The position numbers were made by a program, and so were the translations under genes. Below the pieces are notes generated by a model. The model ran no database searches. It was not told the DNA's origin and saw only the letters and a list, made by a program, of their open reading frames with translations. DNA of 64,000 nucleotides, from the NCBI RefSeq assembly GCF_900116605.1, contig NZ_FPBC01000020.1:1-64000 (forward strand). Direction: 5' to 3'. Below are positions 50,831-58,543 of the stretch, in pieces; the stretch's first letter is position 1; the number at the start of each line of letters is the position of its first letter. Origin of the DNA: Pseudomonas marincola (lineage in GTDB: Bacteria > Pseudomonadota > Gammaproteobacteria > Pseudomonadales > Pseudomonadaceae).

Positions 50831-50959
50831 ACTAATGCGCACTACCCGTTCTGTTGCACATGCCCAATCCATCTAACGCATGCCGCTTTGATGGAGTACA
50901 TTTGAGTCATGGAATTGTTCAAGGAGAAGGGTATGCAGTTATCTGGTTTTAGTGGTCGG

Positions 50960-51190
50960 TTACAAGAATCGATTCAGATCACCCACTAGGCGCAGCAGGC
51001 GGATTCTGTCCTTCAGGTTCTGGTCCACCGGAACATTTTTTCCTCACCGCCCTTGTGCATGCATGATCGAGTTGCAAAATGTAAGTCGACCATCAACTGC
51101 GTTGAACCCATTGAGGTATTCGGGTTCAAGGCTGATCAGCTCCTTGCAGCGTTCGAGCCACACACAACCTACTGGCGGATGCCAGAAGCG
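50960..51190 (-). pseudogene. Decayed coding remnant with one in-frame stop
   Basis: On the minus strand one frame reads about 76 codons from 51190 down to TAA at 50962-50960, interrupted by a single TGA at 51046-51044. The translation looks protein-like: RFWHPPVGCVWLERCKELI...LEPEYLNGFNAVDGRLTF before the TGA, then NVPVDQNLKDRIRLLRLVGD after it. A TAG lies just upstream at 51193-51191. No family was recognised; it may be the end of a lost gene or a mobile-element fragment. Confidence 0.4.
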
Positions 51191-51422
51191 CTACACGTGG
51201 AGGCTGGAAACTGAATAAGGATTTAGCGGCAGGCTTGAAGCGAGTAAAGCGATTCGTTCAACCAGTACAATGTGAAACTTATAGCCGTGAAGAGCGGCCC
51301 CAGCTTCATCCGGTTCAGCCGGTGTTACACAGCAAGTCAAAAAGGTGCCTACGTTACCGGTGTAGTTTGAACGGTTAATTCCTGGAATAGCTACGAGTTA
51401 CACCACCGTCTAACACGCACAA

Positions 51423-51446
51423 AAAAACCGCCTACGGGCGGTTTTT
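51423..51446 (+). terminator. Rho-independent terminator without an adjacent gene
   Basis: AAAAACCGCC (51423-51432) pairs with GGCGGTTTTT (51437-51446) around TACG. It is strong in both orientations, yet the nearest plus-strand gene ended about 590 bases earlier. Confidence 0.8.
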
Positions 51447-51581
51447 CCGTTTCCGCGGCGGCATAAATGCATCGCTAGCGGCTGCCCACCCACGTTGAAA
51501 CACGCCCGTTGCCTTGCCTGCGCAATGTGCAGGCAGACGCCGTGTTGGTTCGATCAATGCACGACTGAAACAGCGCCCACG

Positions 51582-51607
51582 AAAAAGCCGCCCGAAGGCG
51601 GCTTTTT
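51582..51607. terminator. Bidirectional terminator after pckA
   Basis: AAAAAGCCGCC (51582-51592) pairs with GGCGGCTTTTT (51597-51607) around CGAA. On the minus strand it lies 16 bases past the pckA stop. Confidence 0.85.
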
Positions 51608-51622
51608 CACAACCACTGGCGC

Positions 51623-53164
51623 TTAGAGTTGCGGGCCAGCGTTGCGGATGGCGTCAGAGACGTCGAACTTCTTGAAGTTCTCGACGAACTGCTTGGCCAG
51701 ACCTTTTGCAGCCTCATCGTAAGCATTCTGGTCAGCCCAGGTGTTACGCGGGTTCAGCAGGTTGGTTTCAACGCCCGGTACTTCTTTCGGCACGCTCAGG
51801 TTGATAACCGGCAGGGACTCGGTTTCAACGCCAACCAGAGCACCGCTCTGGATAGCCGCAATAACACCACGGGTAGTCGGGATGTTGAAGCGCTTGCCAA
51901 CGCCGTAGCCACCGCCAGTCCAGCCGGTGTTAACCAGATAGACCTTGGAGCCGAAGCCGCGGATACGCTTGATCAGCAGTTCTGCGTATTCGCCAGCAGG
52001 ACGCGGGAAAAACGGCGCACCGAAGCAAGTCGAGAAGGTCGACTTGATGCCGCCGCCAGAACCCATTTCAGTCGAACCAACCAGTGCGGTGTAGCCCGAC
52101 AGGAAGTGGTAAGCCGCTTGCTCTTCGTTGAGGATCGAGACGGGCGGCAGAACGCCGGTCAGGTCGCAGGTCAGGAAGATAACTGCATTCGGCTCGCCGC
52201 CAAGGTTCTTCTCGGAACGCTTTTCAACGTGGGTCAGCGGGTAGGCTGCACGGCTGTTCTGAGTCAGGCTGTCATCGGCGTAATCCGGCTGACGGTTTTC
52301 GTCGAGCACGACGTTTTCGAGAACGGCGCCAAACTGGATAGCTTTCCAGATAACCGGCTCGTTCTTGGCCGACAGGTCGATGCACTTGGCGTAGCAGCCG
52401 CCTTCGATGTTGAAGACGATGCCTTCACCCCAGCCGTGCTCGTCGTCACCGATCAGGTAACGGCTTTCGTCAGCCGACAGCGTGGTTTTACCCGTGCCAG
52501 AAAGGCCGAAGAACAGAGTTACGTCGCCTTCTTCGCCGATGTTCGCCGCGCAGTGCATAGGCAGAACGTCTGCGTCCGGCAGCAGGAAGTTCTGCACCGA
52601 GAACATGGCTTTCTTCATTTCACCGGCGTAACGCATGCCAGCGATCAGAACTTTCTTGGCGGCGAAGTTAATGATCACGCAACCATCGGAGTTGGTGCCA
52701 TCACGCTCAGGCACGCACTCGAAGTTGGCCACGTTGAGCACTTGCCACTCTTCGCGACCCGCCGGGTTGTACTGCTCAGGATTGATGAACAGGCAACGAC
52801 CGAACAGGTTCTGCCAGGCAGTCTGCGTGGTCATTTTAACGGCCAGGTAATGCGCGTCGGAGGAGCCTACATGAACGTGCGAAACGAAGCTGTCCTGAGC
52901 ATCGGAGAACGCTTGAACGCGGTCCCACAGAGCGTCGAACTTGTCAGCCGGGAATGGGCGGTTGATCGCGCCCCAGGCGATTTTCGATTCGCTGCCTGGC
53001 TCTTGCACGATGAAACGGTCAACCGGTGAACGGCCTGTGCGATGACCAGTGCGGACAACCAGTGAGCCGTTCGCGGCCAGCTCACCTTCACCGCGACGGA
53101 GAGCTTCTTCGACCAGTTGGGCGGCGCTGATGTCGGTATACACAGCGTTATTGGCTTGCGTCAT
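51623..53164 (-). CDS. pckA: Phosphoenolpyruvate carboxykinase (ATP)
   Basis: 513 aa from ATG 53164 (MTQANNAVYTDISAAQLVEE), which gives the length of Pseudomonas PckA; four extra in-frame codons upstream are ignored. It converts oxaloacetate and ATP to phosphoenolpyruvate for gluconeogenesis. The P-loop FFGLSGTGKTTLSAD, substrate Arg in RTGHRTGRSPVDRF and the late NTGWTGGGYGVGKRF are plain. GGGGAC precedes the start. It is downstream of hslO but with its own 234-base gap carrying an operator-like dyad. Confidence 0.97.
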   Translation of the reverse strand: MTQANNAVYTDISAAQLVEEALRRGEGELAANGSLVVRTGHRTGRSPVDRFIVQEPGSESKIAWGAINRPFPADKFDALWDRVQAFSDAQDSFVSHVHVGSSDAHYLAVKMTTQTAWQNLFGRCLFINPEQYNPAGREEWQVLNVANFECVPERDGTNSDGCVIINFAAKKVLIAGMRYAGEMKKAMFSVQNFLLPDADVLPMHCAANIGEEGDVTLFFGLSGTGKTTLSADESRYLIGDDEHGWGEGIVFNIEGGCYAKCIDLSAKNEPVIWKAIQFGAVLENVVLDENRQPDYADDSLTQNSRAAYPLTHVEKRSEKNLGGEPNAVIFLTCDLTGVLPPVSILNEEQAAYHFLSGYTALVGSTEMGSGGGIKSTFSTCFGAPFFPRPAGEYAELLIKRIRGFGSKVYLVNTGWTGGGYGVGKRFNIPTTRGVIAAIQSGALVGVETESLPVINLSVPKEVPGVETNLLNPRNTWADQNAYDEAAKGLAKQFVENFKKFDVSDAIRNAGPQL

Positions 53165-53206
53165 GTGGGTCCCCATCGGCCAGTAGACCGAGTCTTACGA
53201 ACGTTT

Positions 53207-53233
53207 TGTAGTAGCTTAACGAGCACTACTACA
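53207..53233. promoter_or_regulatory. Operator-like dyad upstream of pckA
   Basis: TGTAGTAG (53207-53214) and CTACTACA (53226-53233) form a perfect 8-bp inverted repeat with an 11-base spacer, 43 bases before the pckA start. It resembles a dimeric repressor site of a central-carbon regulator, with TGTA...TACA ends; I cannot assign the protein. Confidence 0.45.
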
Positions 53234-53398
53234 CATAAAAAGGTGCCGAATTATGCCAGAAACATATGTCAGAAGTGCAGCCTCTGATCGATGGATTCTG
53301 GCGATTAACGACCGTTTTATCGGTTTTTGCTGCTAATAAGGCCACCAACACTGCAATTGGCGGCGGCTTTACCTAGCAGCTCCACCTAGCCAAACACC

Positions 53399-54286
53399 TT
53401 AATGATGCGTGGCTGAAGGCGCCTGACTGCCGCCACCGGCAAACAGCTGCTGCACGTCGGCAGCATCGAAACCATAGCGCTGGTTACAGAACTGGCAGTC
53501 GATCACGACCTCACCGCCATGCTCCTGCAAAAGCTTCTCGGCATCTTCCTGGCCCAGGCTGATCAGGGCATTCGCCGAGCGCTCACGCGAGCAGCTGCAA
53601 CGAAATACCAGCGCGCGCGGATCAAACAGGCGCAGGGCATCTTCATGATAGAGCCGGTGCAGCAGCGTCTCGTTATCCAGCCCCAGCAGCTCTTCGGTCT
53701 TCAGGGTGCTGGCCAATGTGATGACATGCTCCCAGCTGGCCTGACGCTCTTCTTCGTCAGGAATACGATCGGCCGGCAACTGCTGCAACAGCAGGCCGCG
53801 CGCGCGAGTTCCATCGGCACACAGCCAGAAACGCGTCGGTAATTGTTCGGAGGTGGCAAAGTAGTTGGTCAGGCAGTCGGCGAGGGTCTGACCGTCCAAA
53901 TCGACAATGCCCTGATAACGCTGGCCATTGGTTGGATCAATCGTCATGGCCAGCACGCCATCAGGCATCAGCTCTGGCAAACCCGCATCGGCCGCGATCT
54001 GCTCTTCGTGATAGCGCGCGATGCCACGAAGTTCGCCGGCACTTGAGCACTCAACCATCAGCAACGGCAGCGCACCACTCGAGCGCGCTTGCAGAATCAG
54101 CAGGCCATCAAACTTGAGCGTGCCGATCAGCAGCGAGGCAGCCGCCATCATTTCGCCCAGAAGCTGAGCGACGGGCTGGGGGTAAGCGTGCTTAGCGAGC
54201 ACATGCTGGTAGCTGTCATTCAAGCTGACCAGTTCTCCGCGAACATCGGAGTCATCAAACAGAAAGCGTTGGGTAAAGTCAGACAT
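53399..54286 (-). CDS. hslO: Redox-regulated chaperone Hsp33
   Basis: 295 aa. The zinc switch is complete: CSC with Cys230 and Cys232, and CQFC with Cys264 and Cys267. Under oxidation and heat the zinc is lost, disulfides form and the protein becomes a holdase for unfolding cytoplasmic proteins. Other family segments are AAASLLIGTLKFDG and YFATSEQLPTRFWL. The hslR gene for Hsp15 lies upstream on the same strand. A good sigma-70 promoter lies in the gap between them. Confidence 0.95.
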   Translation of the reverse strand: MSDFTQRFLFDDSDVRGELVSLNDSYQHVLAKHAYPQPVAQLLGEMMAAASLLIGTLKFDGLLILQARSSGALPLLMVECSSAGELRGIARYHEEQIAADAGLPELMPDGVLAMTIDPTNGQRYQGIVDLDGQTLADCLTNYFATSEQLPTRFWLCADGTRARGLLLQQLPADRIPDEEERQASWEHVITLASTLKTEELLGLDNETLLHRLYHEDALRLFDPRALVFRCSCSRERSANALISLGQEDAEKLLQEHGGEVVIDCQFCNQRYGFDAADVQQLFAGGGSQAPSATHH

Positions 54287-54316
54287 GCCTAATTCACTGG
54301 GGTAACCGGGCCAGCG

Positions 54317-54345
54317 ATTTTAGGCGCAAATGCCTGTCTGACCAA
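54317..54345 (-). promoter_or_regulatory. Candidate sigma-70 promoter of hslO
   Basis: On the minus strand TTGGTC (54345-54340) and TAAAAT (54322-54317) are separated by exactly 17 bases, 31 bases before the hslO start. The same stretch contains a 6-bp inverted repeat (AGGCGC...GCGCCT) that may end the hslR transcript. Confidence 0.5.
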
Positions 54346-54426
54346 GCGCCTCTTATCTATCGGCCCGTTATATAAACGCCTATCGGTGTCTAGTTGCCGG
54401 TTTTTAAAGGATTTTCCGCTGGTCGA

Positions 54427-54825
54427 TCAATCGTCCTGATGGGTGCGGAATTGATGAATTTGCCGGCGTTGCTTCTTGGTCGGACGCCCATCGGTTTGCA
54501 TGCCAAGTGCCCCGGCCTTGCGCTGGGCCACGGCCAATTCGCGCTTGGCCACGCTCTCGGCGGTTTCCTGATAAAGAGTTTGTGCCTCTGGTGCGCCACG
54601 GCGAACACCCGAGAGCAGCAGAACCTGCACGGTGCGCTCATCGTCACCGCTGCGGATGACCAATTCATCGCCCACTTTCGGCTCTTTGCTGGGTTTGCAG
54701 CGCTCACCCCGGCAATGCACCTTGCCGCCCTCGATAGCCGCTTTGGCCAGCGCACGGGTTTTGAAGAAGCGCGCAGCCCATAGCCATTTATCCAAACGTA
54801 CTTTGCTGTCGTCTTTCTCGCTCAT
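54427..54825 (-). CDS. hslR: Ribosome-associated heat shock protein Hsp15
   Basis: 132 aa. An S4 RNA-binding domain lies near the N-terminus: VRLDKWLWAARFFKTRALAKAAIEGGKV. It is followed by a basic C-terminus (KKQRRQIHQFRTHQDD). Hsp15 binds stalled 50S subunits with attached nascent chains to recycle them. It precedes hslO on the same strand, so two proteotoxic-stress genes are adjacent, and is divergent from rimB. Length and domain fit the family. Confidence 0.93.
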   Translation of the reverse strand: MSEKDDSKVRLDKWLWAARFFKTRALAKAAIEGGKVHCRGERCKPSKEPKVGDELVIRSGDDERTVQVLLLSGVRRGAPEAQTLYQETAESVAKRELAVAQRKAGALGMQTDGRPTKKQRRQIHQFRTHQDD

Positions 54826-54971
54826 TGCCTACTCTTGAGTGATTGAAACTGATTTATAGCGCGTGCCGTTGCCACTCCGGACAGCGGTCCCGGCTGAAAC
54901 TGCACAGATACTTATGCAGTTGTCATGAACCGCCCTTAGAATGCCGCAAAATTACCCCAGGCCAGACCCTT

Positions 54972-55439
54972 TTGAAGACATTTGACCAGCTCAGCGTGAT
55001 CGGATTACGCGAATGGATCAACCTGCCAGAGCTTGGCATGGTTGGTCTGCGCGCGAAAATCGATACCGGTGCGAGCACATCGACCTTGCATGCCAGCGAT
55101 ATTCAGCCATTTCAACGTGACGGGGCGCAGTGGATACGCTTTACTGCGCACCTAGGCACGCTGGTACAAAGCCGCCACCGCTGCGAGGCGCCAGTGGTTT
55201 CGGTCAAGCGTATCAAGAGTTCCAATGGTCAGGCGCAAAGCCGGTATGTGATTCGCACGAATCTTGTACTCGGCGACCGTCAGTGGCCGGTAGAATTCAC
55301 CCTGGCTTGCCGCAAAACCATGCGCTATCGCGTGCTGCTCGGCTCTAAAGCGCTGATTGCCGGCCAACTTGTAGTAAACCCCGCACTGACTTACGTGCAA
55401 AACAAACCTTCGCTTCCCTCGCCCTCTGGTGCTCAATGA
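54972..55439 (+). CDS. rimB: Retropepsin-like aspartic protease RimB
   Basis: 155 aa from a TTG start at 54972; the start was chosen because homologues begin MKTFDQL.VIGLREW, and no ATG lies nearby. The aspartic-protease signature is KIDTGASTSTLHA near residues 28-40 (catalytic Asp in DTGAS), a single-copy retropepsin domain expected to dimerise. In pseudomonads such a gene sits before rimK in the rimABK locus, which modifies ribosomal protein S6. The stop overlaps rimK by 4 bases. No rimA-like gene is nearby, nor a clear ribosome site. Confidence 0.8.
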   Translation: MKTFDQLSVIGLREWINLPELGMVGLRAKIDTGASTSTLHASDIQPFQRDGAQWIRFTAHLGTLVQSRHRCEAPVVSVKRIKSSNGQAQSRYVIRTNLVLGDRQWPVEFTLACRKTMRYRVLLGSKALIAGQLVVNPALTYVQNKPSLPSPSGAQ

Positions 55440-56341
55440 AAATCGCTGTGCTGTCGCGCAATCCGCGCCTGTATTCAACTCGTCGCCTGGTAGAAGCGGG
55501 CACCGAGCGCGGTCACGAGATGGTGGTCATCGACACCTTGCGTGCTTACATGAACATCGCCAGCCACAAGCCGCAAATCCACTACCGGGGTCGTCCGCTG
55601 GAAGGCTTTGATGCGGTGATCCCGCGGATTGGCGCCTCGGTGACATTCTATGGCTGCGCCGTTTTGCGCCAATTTGAAATGATGGGCGTGTTCCCGCTCA
55701 ACGAGTCGGTCGCCATCGCCCGCTCGCGCGACAAATTGCGCTCGCTGCAACTGCTGTCACGCCGTGGCATCGGCCTGCCAGTGACCGGCTTTGCCCACTC
55801 GCCGGATGACATTCCCGACCTGATCCAGATGGTCAATGGCGCGCCGCTGGTGATCAAAGTGCTCGAAGGCACTCAAGGCATCGGCGTGGTGCTGTGCGAA
55901 ACGGAGAAGGCTGCCGAGTCCGTGATCGAAGCATTCATGAGCCTCAAGCAGGACATCATGGTGCAGGAATACATCAAGGAAGCCGGTGGTGCAGACATTC
56001 GCTGCTTCGTCGTCGGCGAGAAAGTGATTGCCGCCATGAAACGTCAGGCCAAGCCGGGCGAATTCCGCTCAAACCTGCACCGCGGCGGCTCTGCCAGCCT
56101 GATCAAGATCACCCCGGAAGAACGCATGACCGCCATTCGTGCGGCCAAGGTCATGGGCCTGCATGTGGCGGGTGTCGACCTGTTGCGCTCCAACCACGGC
56201 CCACTGGTGATGGAAGTCAATTCATCGCCCGGCCTTGAGGGCATCGAAACCACGACCAACAAGGATGTCGCGAGCATCATCATCCAGTATTTGGAAAAAA
56301 ACGGCGGCCCCAACCTCACCCGCACACGCGGCAAGGGTTAA
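55436..56341 (+). CDS. rimK: Ribosomal protein S6 glutamate ligase RimK
   Basis: 301 aa ATP-grasp enzyme that adds glutamates to the C-terminus of S6. The N-terminal MKIAVLSRNPRLYSTRRL and the nucleotide-binding VIKVLEGTQGIGVVL are typical. FRSNLHRGGSA and the metal-binding VMEVNSSPGLEGIE are in the C-terminal part. It is coupled to rimB by the ATGA overlap. A 12-bp terminator hairpin and tandem repeats follow. Confidence 0.95.
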   Translation: MKIAVLSRNPRLYSTRRLVEAGTERGHEMVVIDTLRAYMNIASHKPQIHYRGRPLEGFDAVIPRIGASVTFYGCAVLRQFEMMGVFPLNESVAIARSRDKLRSLQLLSRRGIGLPVTGFAHSPDDIPDLIQMVNGAPLVIKVLEGTQGIGVVLCETEKAAESVIEAFMSLKQDIMVQEYIKEAGGADIRCFVVGEKVIAAMKRQAKPGEFRSNLHRGGSASLIKITPEERMTAIRAAKVMGLHVAGVDLLRSNHGPLVMEVNSSPGLEGIETTTNKDVASIIIQYLEKNGGPNLTRTRGKG

Positions 56342-56394
56342 GCCAAACGGGCGAGCATGTGTGTGTATTGTGGATGGGTGAATTGGGGTTGTTT

Positions 56395-56427
56395 GGCGTT
56401 GCCCCGGGCGTGATTCGGGGCAACGCC
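56395..56427 (+). terminator. Terminator hairpin of rimK
   Basis: GGCGTTGCCCCG (56395-56406) pairs perfectly over 12 bp with CGGGGCAACGCC (56416-56427) around a 9-base loop, 54 bases after rimK. No T-run. Confidence 0.55.
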
Positions 56428-56469
56428 GCGTCGCGGCAAACAAACCAATCAAAACCCTGTGGCTAATCC

Positions 56470-56699
56470 ATGGAGGATGGATAAACCGCAGGTTAATCCG
56501 TCATGACGGCCTCATTGATACACACGATTTGGCCGTTGTTTTGTACACGGCGTAAATCGTTCGCGATGGGTATTTGCCGTTGCGCAGATCGCTATGACGG
56601 ATTGCCCCCGGTGGGGCTATCCATCCTCCGAATCCCCGGGACGTAATTCGACTCGACACCGTTTCGATGCCGATATACCAATCAAAACCTTGCGATGAA
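56470..56699. repeat. Tandem repeat unit 1 (230 bp) with inverted ends
   Basis: The unit starts ATGGAGGATGGATAAACCGC. Its first 158 bases (56472-56629) are bounded by GGAGGATGGATA and its exact reverse complement TATCCATCCTCC. Inside the left end is the palindrome CCGTCATGACGG, and inside the right end a copy of ATGACGGATT followed by a GC-rich stretch (GCCCCCGGTGGGGC). About 70 bases of spacer (CGATATACCAATCAAAACCT...) complete the unit. No coding capacity. Confidence 0.9.
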
Positions 56700-56927
56700 A
56701 TGGAGGATGGATAAACCGTAGGTTAATCCGTCATGCCGGCCTCATTGATACACACGTTTGGCGGTTGATTGGTAAACGGCGTAAATAGTCCGCGATGGGT
56801 ATTTGGCGTTGCGCAGATCGCTATGACGGATTGCCCCGGCGGGGCTATCCATCCTCCCCATCCCCCGGACGTAATTCGGCTCGATACCGTTTCGCTGCCG
56901 ATAAACCAATCAAAACCTTGCGATAAA
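56700..56927. repeat. Tandem repeat unit 2 (228 bp)
   Basis: This copy differs from unit 1 at scattered positions. It keeps both GGAGGATGGATA/TATCCATCCTCC ends. The left palindrome has one change (CATGCCGG) and the right hairpin is perfect (GCCCC-GGC-GGGGC). The spacer AAACCAATCAAAACCTTGCG is nearly identical to that of unit 1. Confidence 0.9.
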
Positions 56928-57136
56928 ATGGAGGATGGATAAACCGTAGGTTAATCCGTCATGACGGCCTCAAAGGTACACACGTTTGGCGGTTGATTGG
57001 GGAACGGCGTAAATCGTTCGCGGTTGGTTATTTGGCGTTGCGTAGATCGCTATGACGGATTGCCCCGGCGGGGCTATCCATCCTCCACATCCTCCGAATC
57101 CCCAGACGTAATCCGACTCGATAACGTACGGTCTGA
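56928..57136. repeat. Tandem repeat unit 3 (about 209 bp, truncated spacer)
   Basis: The third copy keeps the inverted ends and both inner palindromes but lacks the AACCAATCAAAACC spacer. It runs into the stop codon of the histidine kinase gene at 57137. Its spacer ends CGACTCGATAACG. Confidence 0.88.
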
Positions 57137-58450
57137 TTAAACCGCGTTACGCGGCAGCAACAGGCCTAGCGGTAAGCAAACCCGCGCCTCCAGGCCGCCG
57201 CCGGAACGATTGCGTAACTCGATACTGCCGCCATGCAAGGCGGCGATGCGGGTTACGATCGCCAGCCCAAGCCCTGCGCCTTTGCCTCCGCGTGCGCGGT
57301 CGCCACGGGTGAAGGGGTTGGTGATGCTGGCAAGCTCGGTCGGGTCGATGCCGACGCCACGATCAAGCACGCTAAGCACGATATATGGCGAATGGCTGTC
57401 ACCTGTTACGTAGGCAGCAACCTCGACCGCATCCCCGCCGTAACGCAGCCCGTTCTCGATCAGGTTCACCAGCAACCGCTTTATCGACACGCGGCGCAGC
57501 AATACTTGCGGCACAGGCTCCAGGCACAGGCGCACAACCTCTTGCTTCTGGTTATACGGCGCCACCACTTCGCGCACCAGATCCGGCAAATCGATTTCTT
57601 CTTGCGGCTCATCACGGCCATCACGGATAAACGCTAGGAACTGATCGAGAATGTCGTCCATGTCCTCTATATCGCGGACCATGTCGTCGGTCAGTTCGGC
57701 ATCATCGTTGAGCAATTCCAGGGCCAGACGCAAGCGCGTGAGCGGTGTGCGCAGGTCATGGGAGACACCGGCCAACATCAATTCGCGTTCGCGGGCGGCC
57801 TGCTCGACATCTTCGGCCATCTGATTGAATGCGCGATAAACTTCGGTCATCTCATTCGGCGTATCGCTTATCGGCAAGCGCACGCTGCGCCCTTCACCGA
57901 TCTGCCGAGCAGCAAATACCAGGCGTTTTAATGGCGCATTAAGTTGGCGCACAAAAATCCAGGCCGCTGCGGTCGAAAGCAGACCAATACCCAGAAACCA
58001 GCCCAGCACGCTCCAGATCTGCTGACTGCGCAGCGGATGCGGATACAGCGGCACACGAATCCAGTCTTCACCGAGTGTAGGCGCATGCACCCACAGCGCT
58101 GGCGGGCTCTTGGCGCGTACACGCACCTCGGTTTCCGGGCCTAGCTCGGTCTGCATCTGCCGTTGGAATATCTCACTGTAGGGCCAGTGTTCTTCGCTGG
58201 AGGGCACTGTCGAACGCGGCACCCGCTTGAGGTCGGCGGCCTTGGCAATTATCTCGCGGTCTTCGGGGCGTGCGGCCCAATACGCGCGCAGGGTCAGTGC
58301 TGCACCGTGGCTGTACTGGCGGTCAACCAGCATGTCCTCGTGCATCATCAGATAAACCAGCGTCAGTGCTTTGGAAAACAGCACGACAACCAGCACCAGC
58401 AAAAGGGTGCGGCTAAAGAAGCTTTGAGGGAACCAGGCCGGCGTTTTCAT
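57137..58450 (-). CDS. amgS: EnvZ/AmgS-like sensor histidine kinase
   Basis: 437 aa inner-membrane kinase. TM1 about residues 15-36, a periplasmic loop of about 110 residues, TM2 about 146-168, and HAMP to about 220. The dimerisation/phosphoacceptor motif SHDLRTPLTRLRLALE has His231, followed by the ATPase domain with N box (LLVNLIENGLRYGG), G1 (VLDRGVGID) and G2 (GAGLGLAI). It phosphorylates the response regulator encoded upstream. In Pseudomonas this pair (AmgRS) protects against membrane stress from misfolded protein; the assignment rests on the local gene order. Confidence 0.9.
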   Translation of the reverse strand: MKTPAWFPQSFFSRTLLLVLVVVLFSKALTLVYLMMHEDMLVDRQYSHGAALTLRAYWAARPEDREIIAKAADLKRVPRSTVPSSEEHWPYSEIFQRQMQTELGPETEVRVRAKSPPALWVHAPTLGEDWIRVPLYPHPLRSQQIWSVLGWFLGIGLLSTAAAWIFVRQLNAPLKRLVFAARQIGEGRSVRLPISDTPNEMTEVYRAFNQMAEDVEQAARERELMLAGVSHDLRTPLTRLRLALELLNDDAELTDDMVRDIEDMDDILDQFLAFIRDGRDEPQEEIDLPDLVREVVAPYNQKQEVVRLCLEPVPQVLLRRVSIKRLLVNLIENGLRYGGDAVEVAAYVTGDSHSPYIVLSVLDRGVGIDPTELASITNPFTRGDRARGGKGAGLGLAIVTRIAALHGGSIELRNRSGGGLEARVCLPLGLLLPRNAV

Positions 58451-58543
58451 TAATAACTACAGTATTGATCAGGCAGGTTGGGGCCGTGCGTGGCTCGGCA
58501 AGCTCATGGGCGCGCCCAAAGACGCGCCCCACCTACATTAGGC

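Larger units (their letters stand above)
50831..51622. other. Gene-poor region between MCE operon and pckA
   Basis: 792 bases without an intact gene. It contains a decayed minus-strand coding remnant (50960-51190) and two strong terminators (51423-51446, 51582-51607). A small 7-bp hairpin lies at 51515-51535. A possible 26-codon frame at 50909-50989 behind weak signals does not look like a gene. No tRNA or known sRNA was recognised. Confidence 0.65.
56342..57136. other. Gene-free repeat region between rimK and amgS
   Basis: 795 bases filled by one strong hairpin, a partial repeat tail (about 56437-56465) and three tandem ~229-base repeats. No open frame of note. It lies between the convergent stop codons of rimK and the histidine kinase. 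Confidence 0.85.

Noticed and set aside
50909..50989. Short peptide gene of 26 codons after the MCE operon
   Set aside because: An AAGGAGAAGG ribosome-like site and ATGs exist, but the 18-26 residue product has no features and overlaps the remnant on the other strand; too weak to call.
51044..51046. In-frame TGA read as selenocysteine in the minus-strand remnant
   Set aside because: The frame is short, has no homologue I recognise, no selenocysteine insertion structure in view, and a second stop nearby; decay is simpler.
50831..51622. tRNA or phage attachment site
   Set aside because: No cloverleaf-like arms or CCA end, no integrase nearby and no direct-repeat pair were seen.
51629..53029. 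Long plus-strand open frame (466 codons) opposite pckA
   Set aside because: Antisense to a certain pckA gene, no ribosome site or known motif.
56470..57136. CRISPR array
   Set aside because: Repeats are about 229 bases, not 24-40, with no regular unique spacers and no cas genes.
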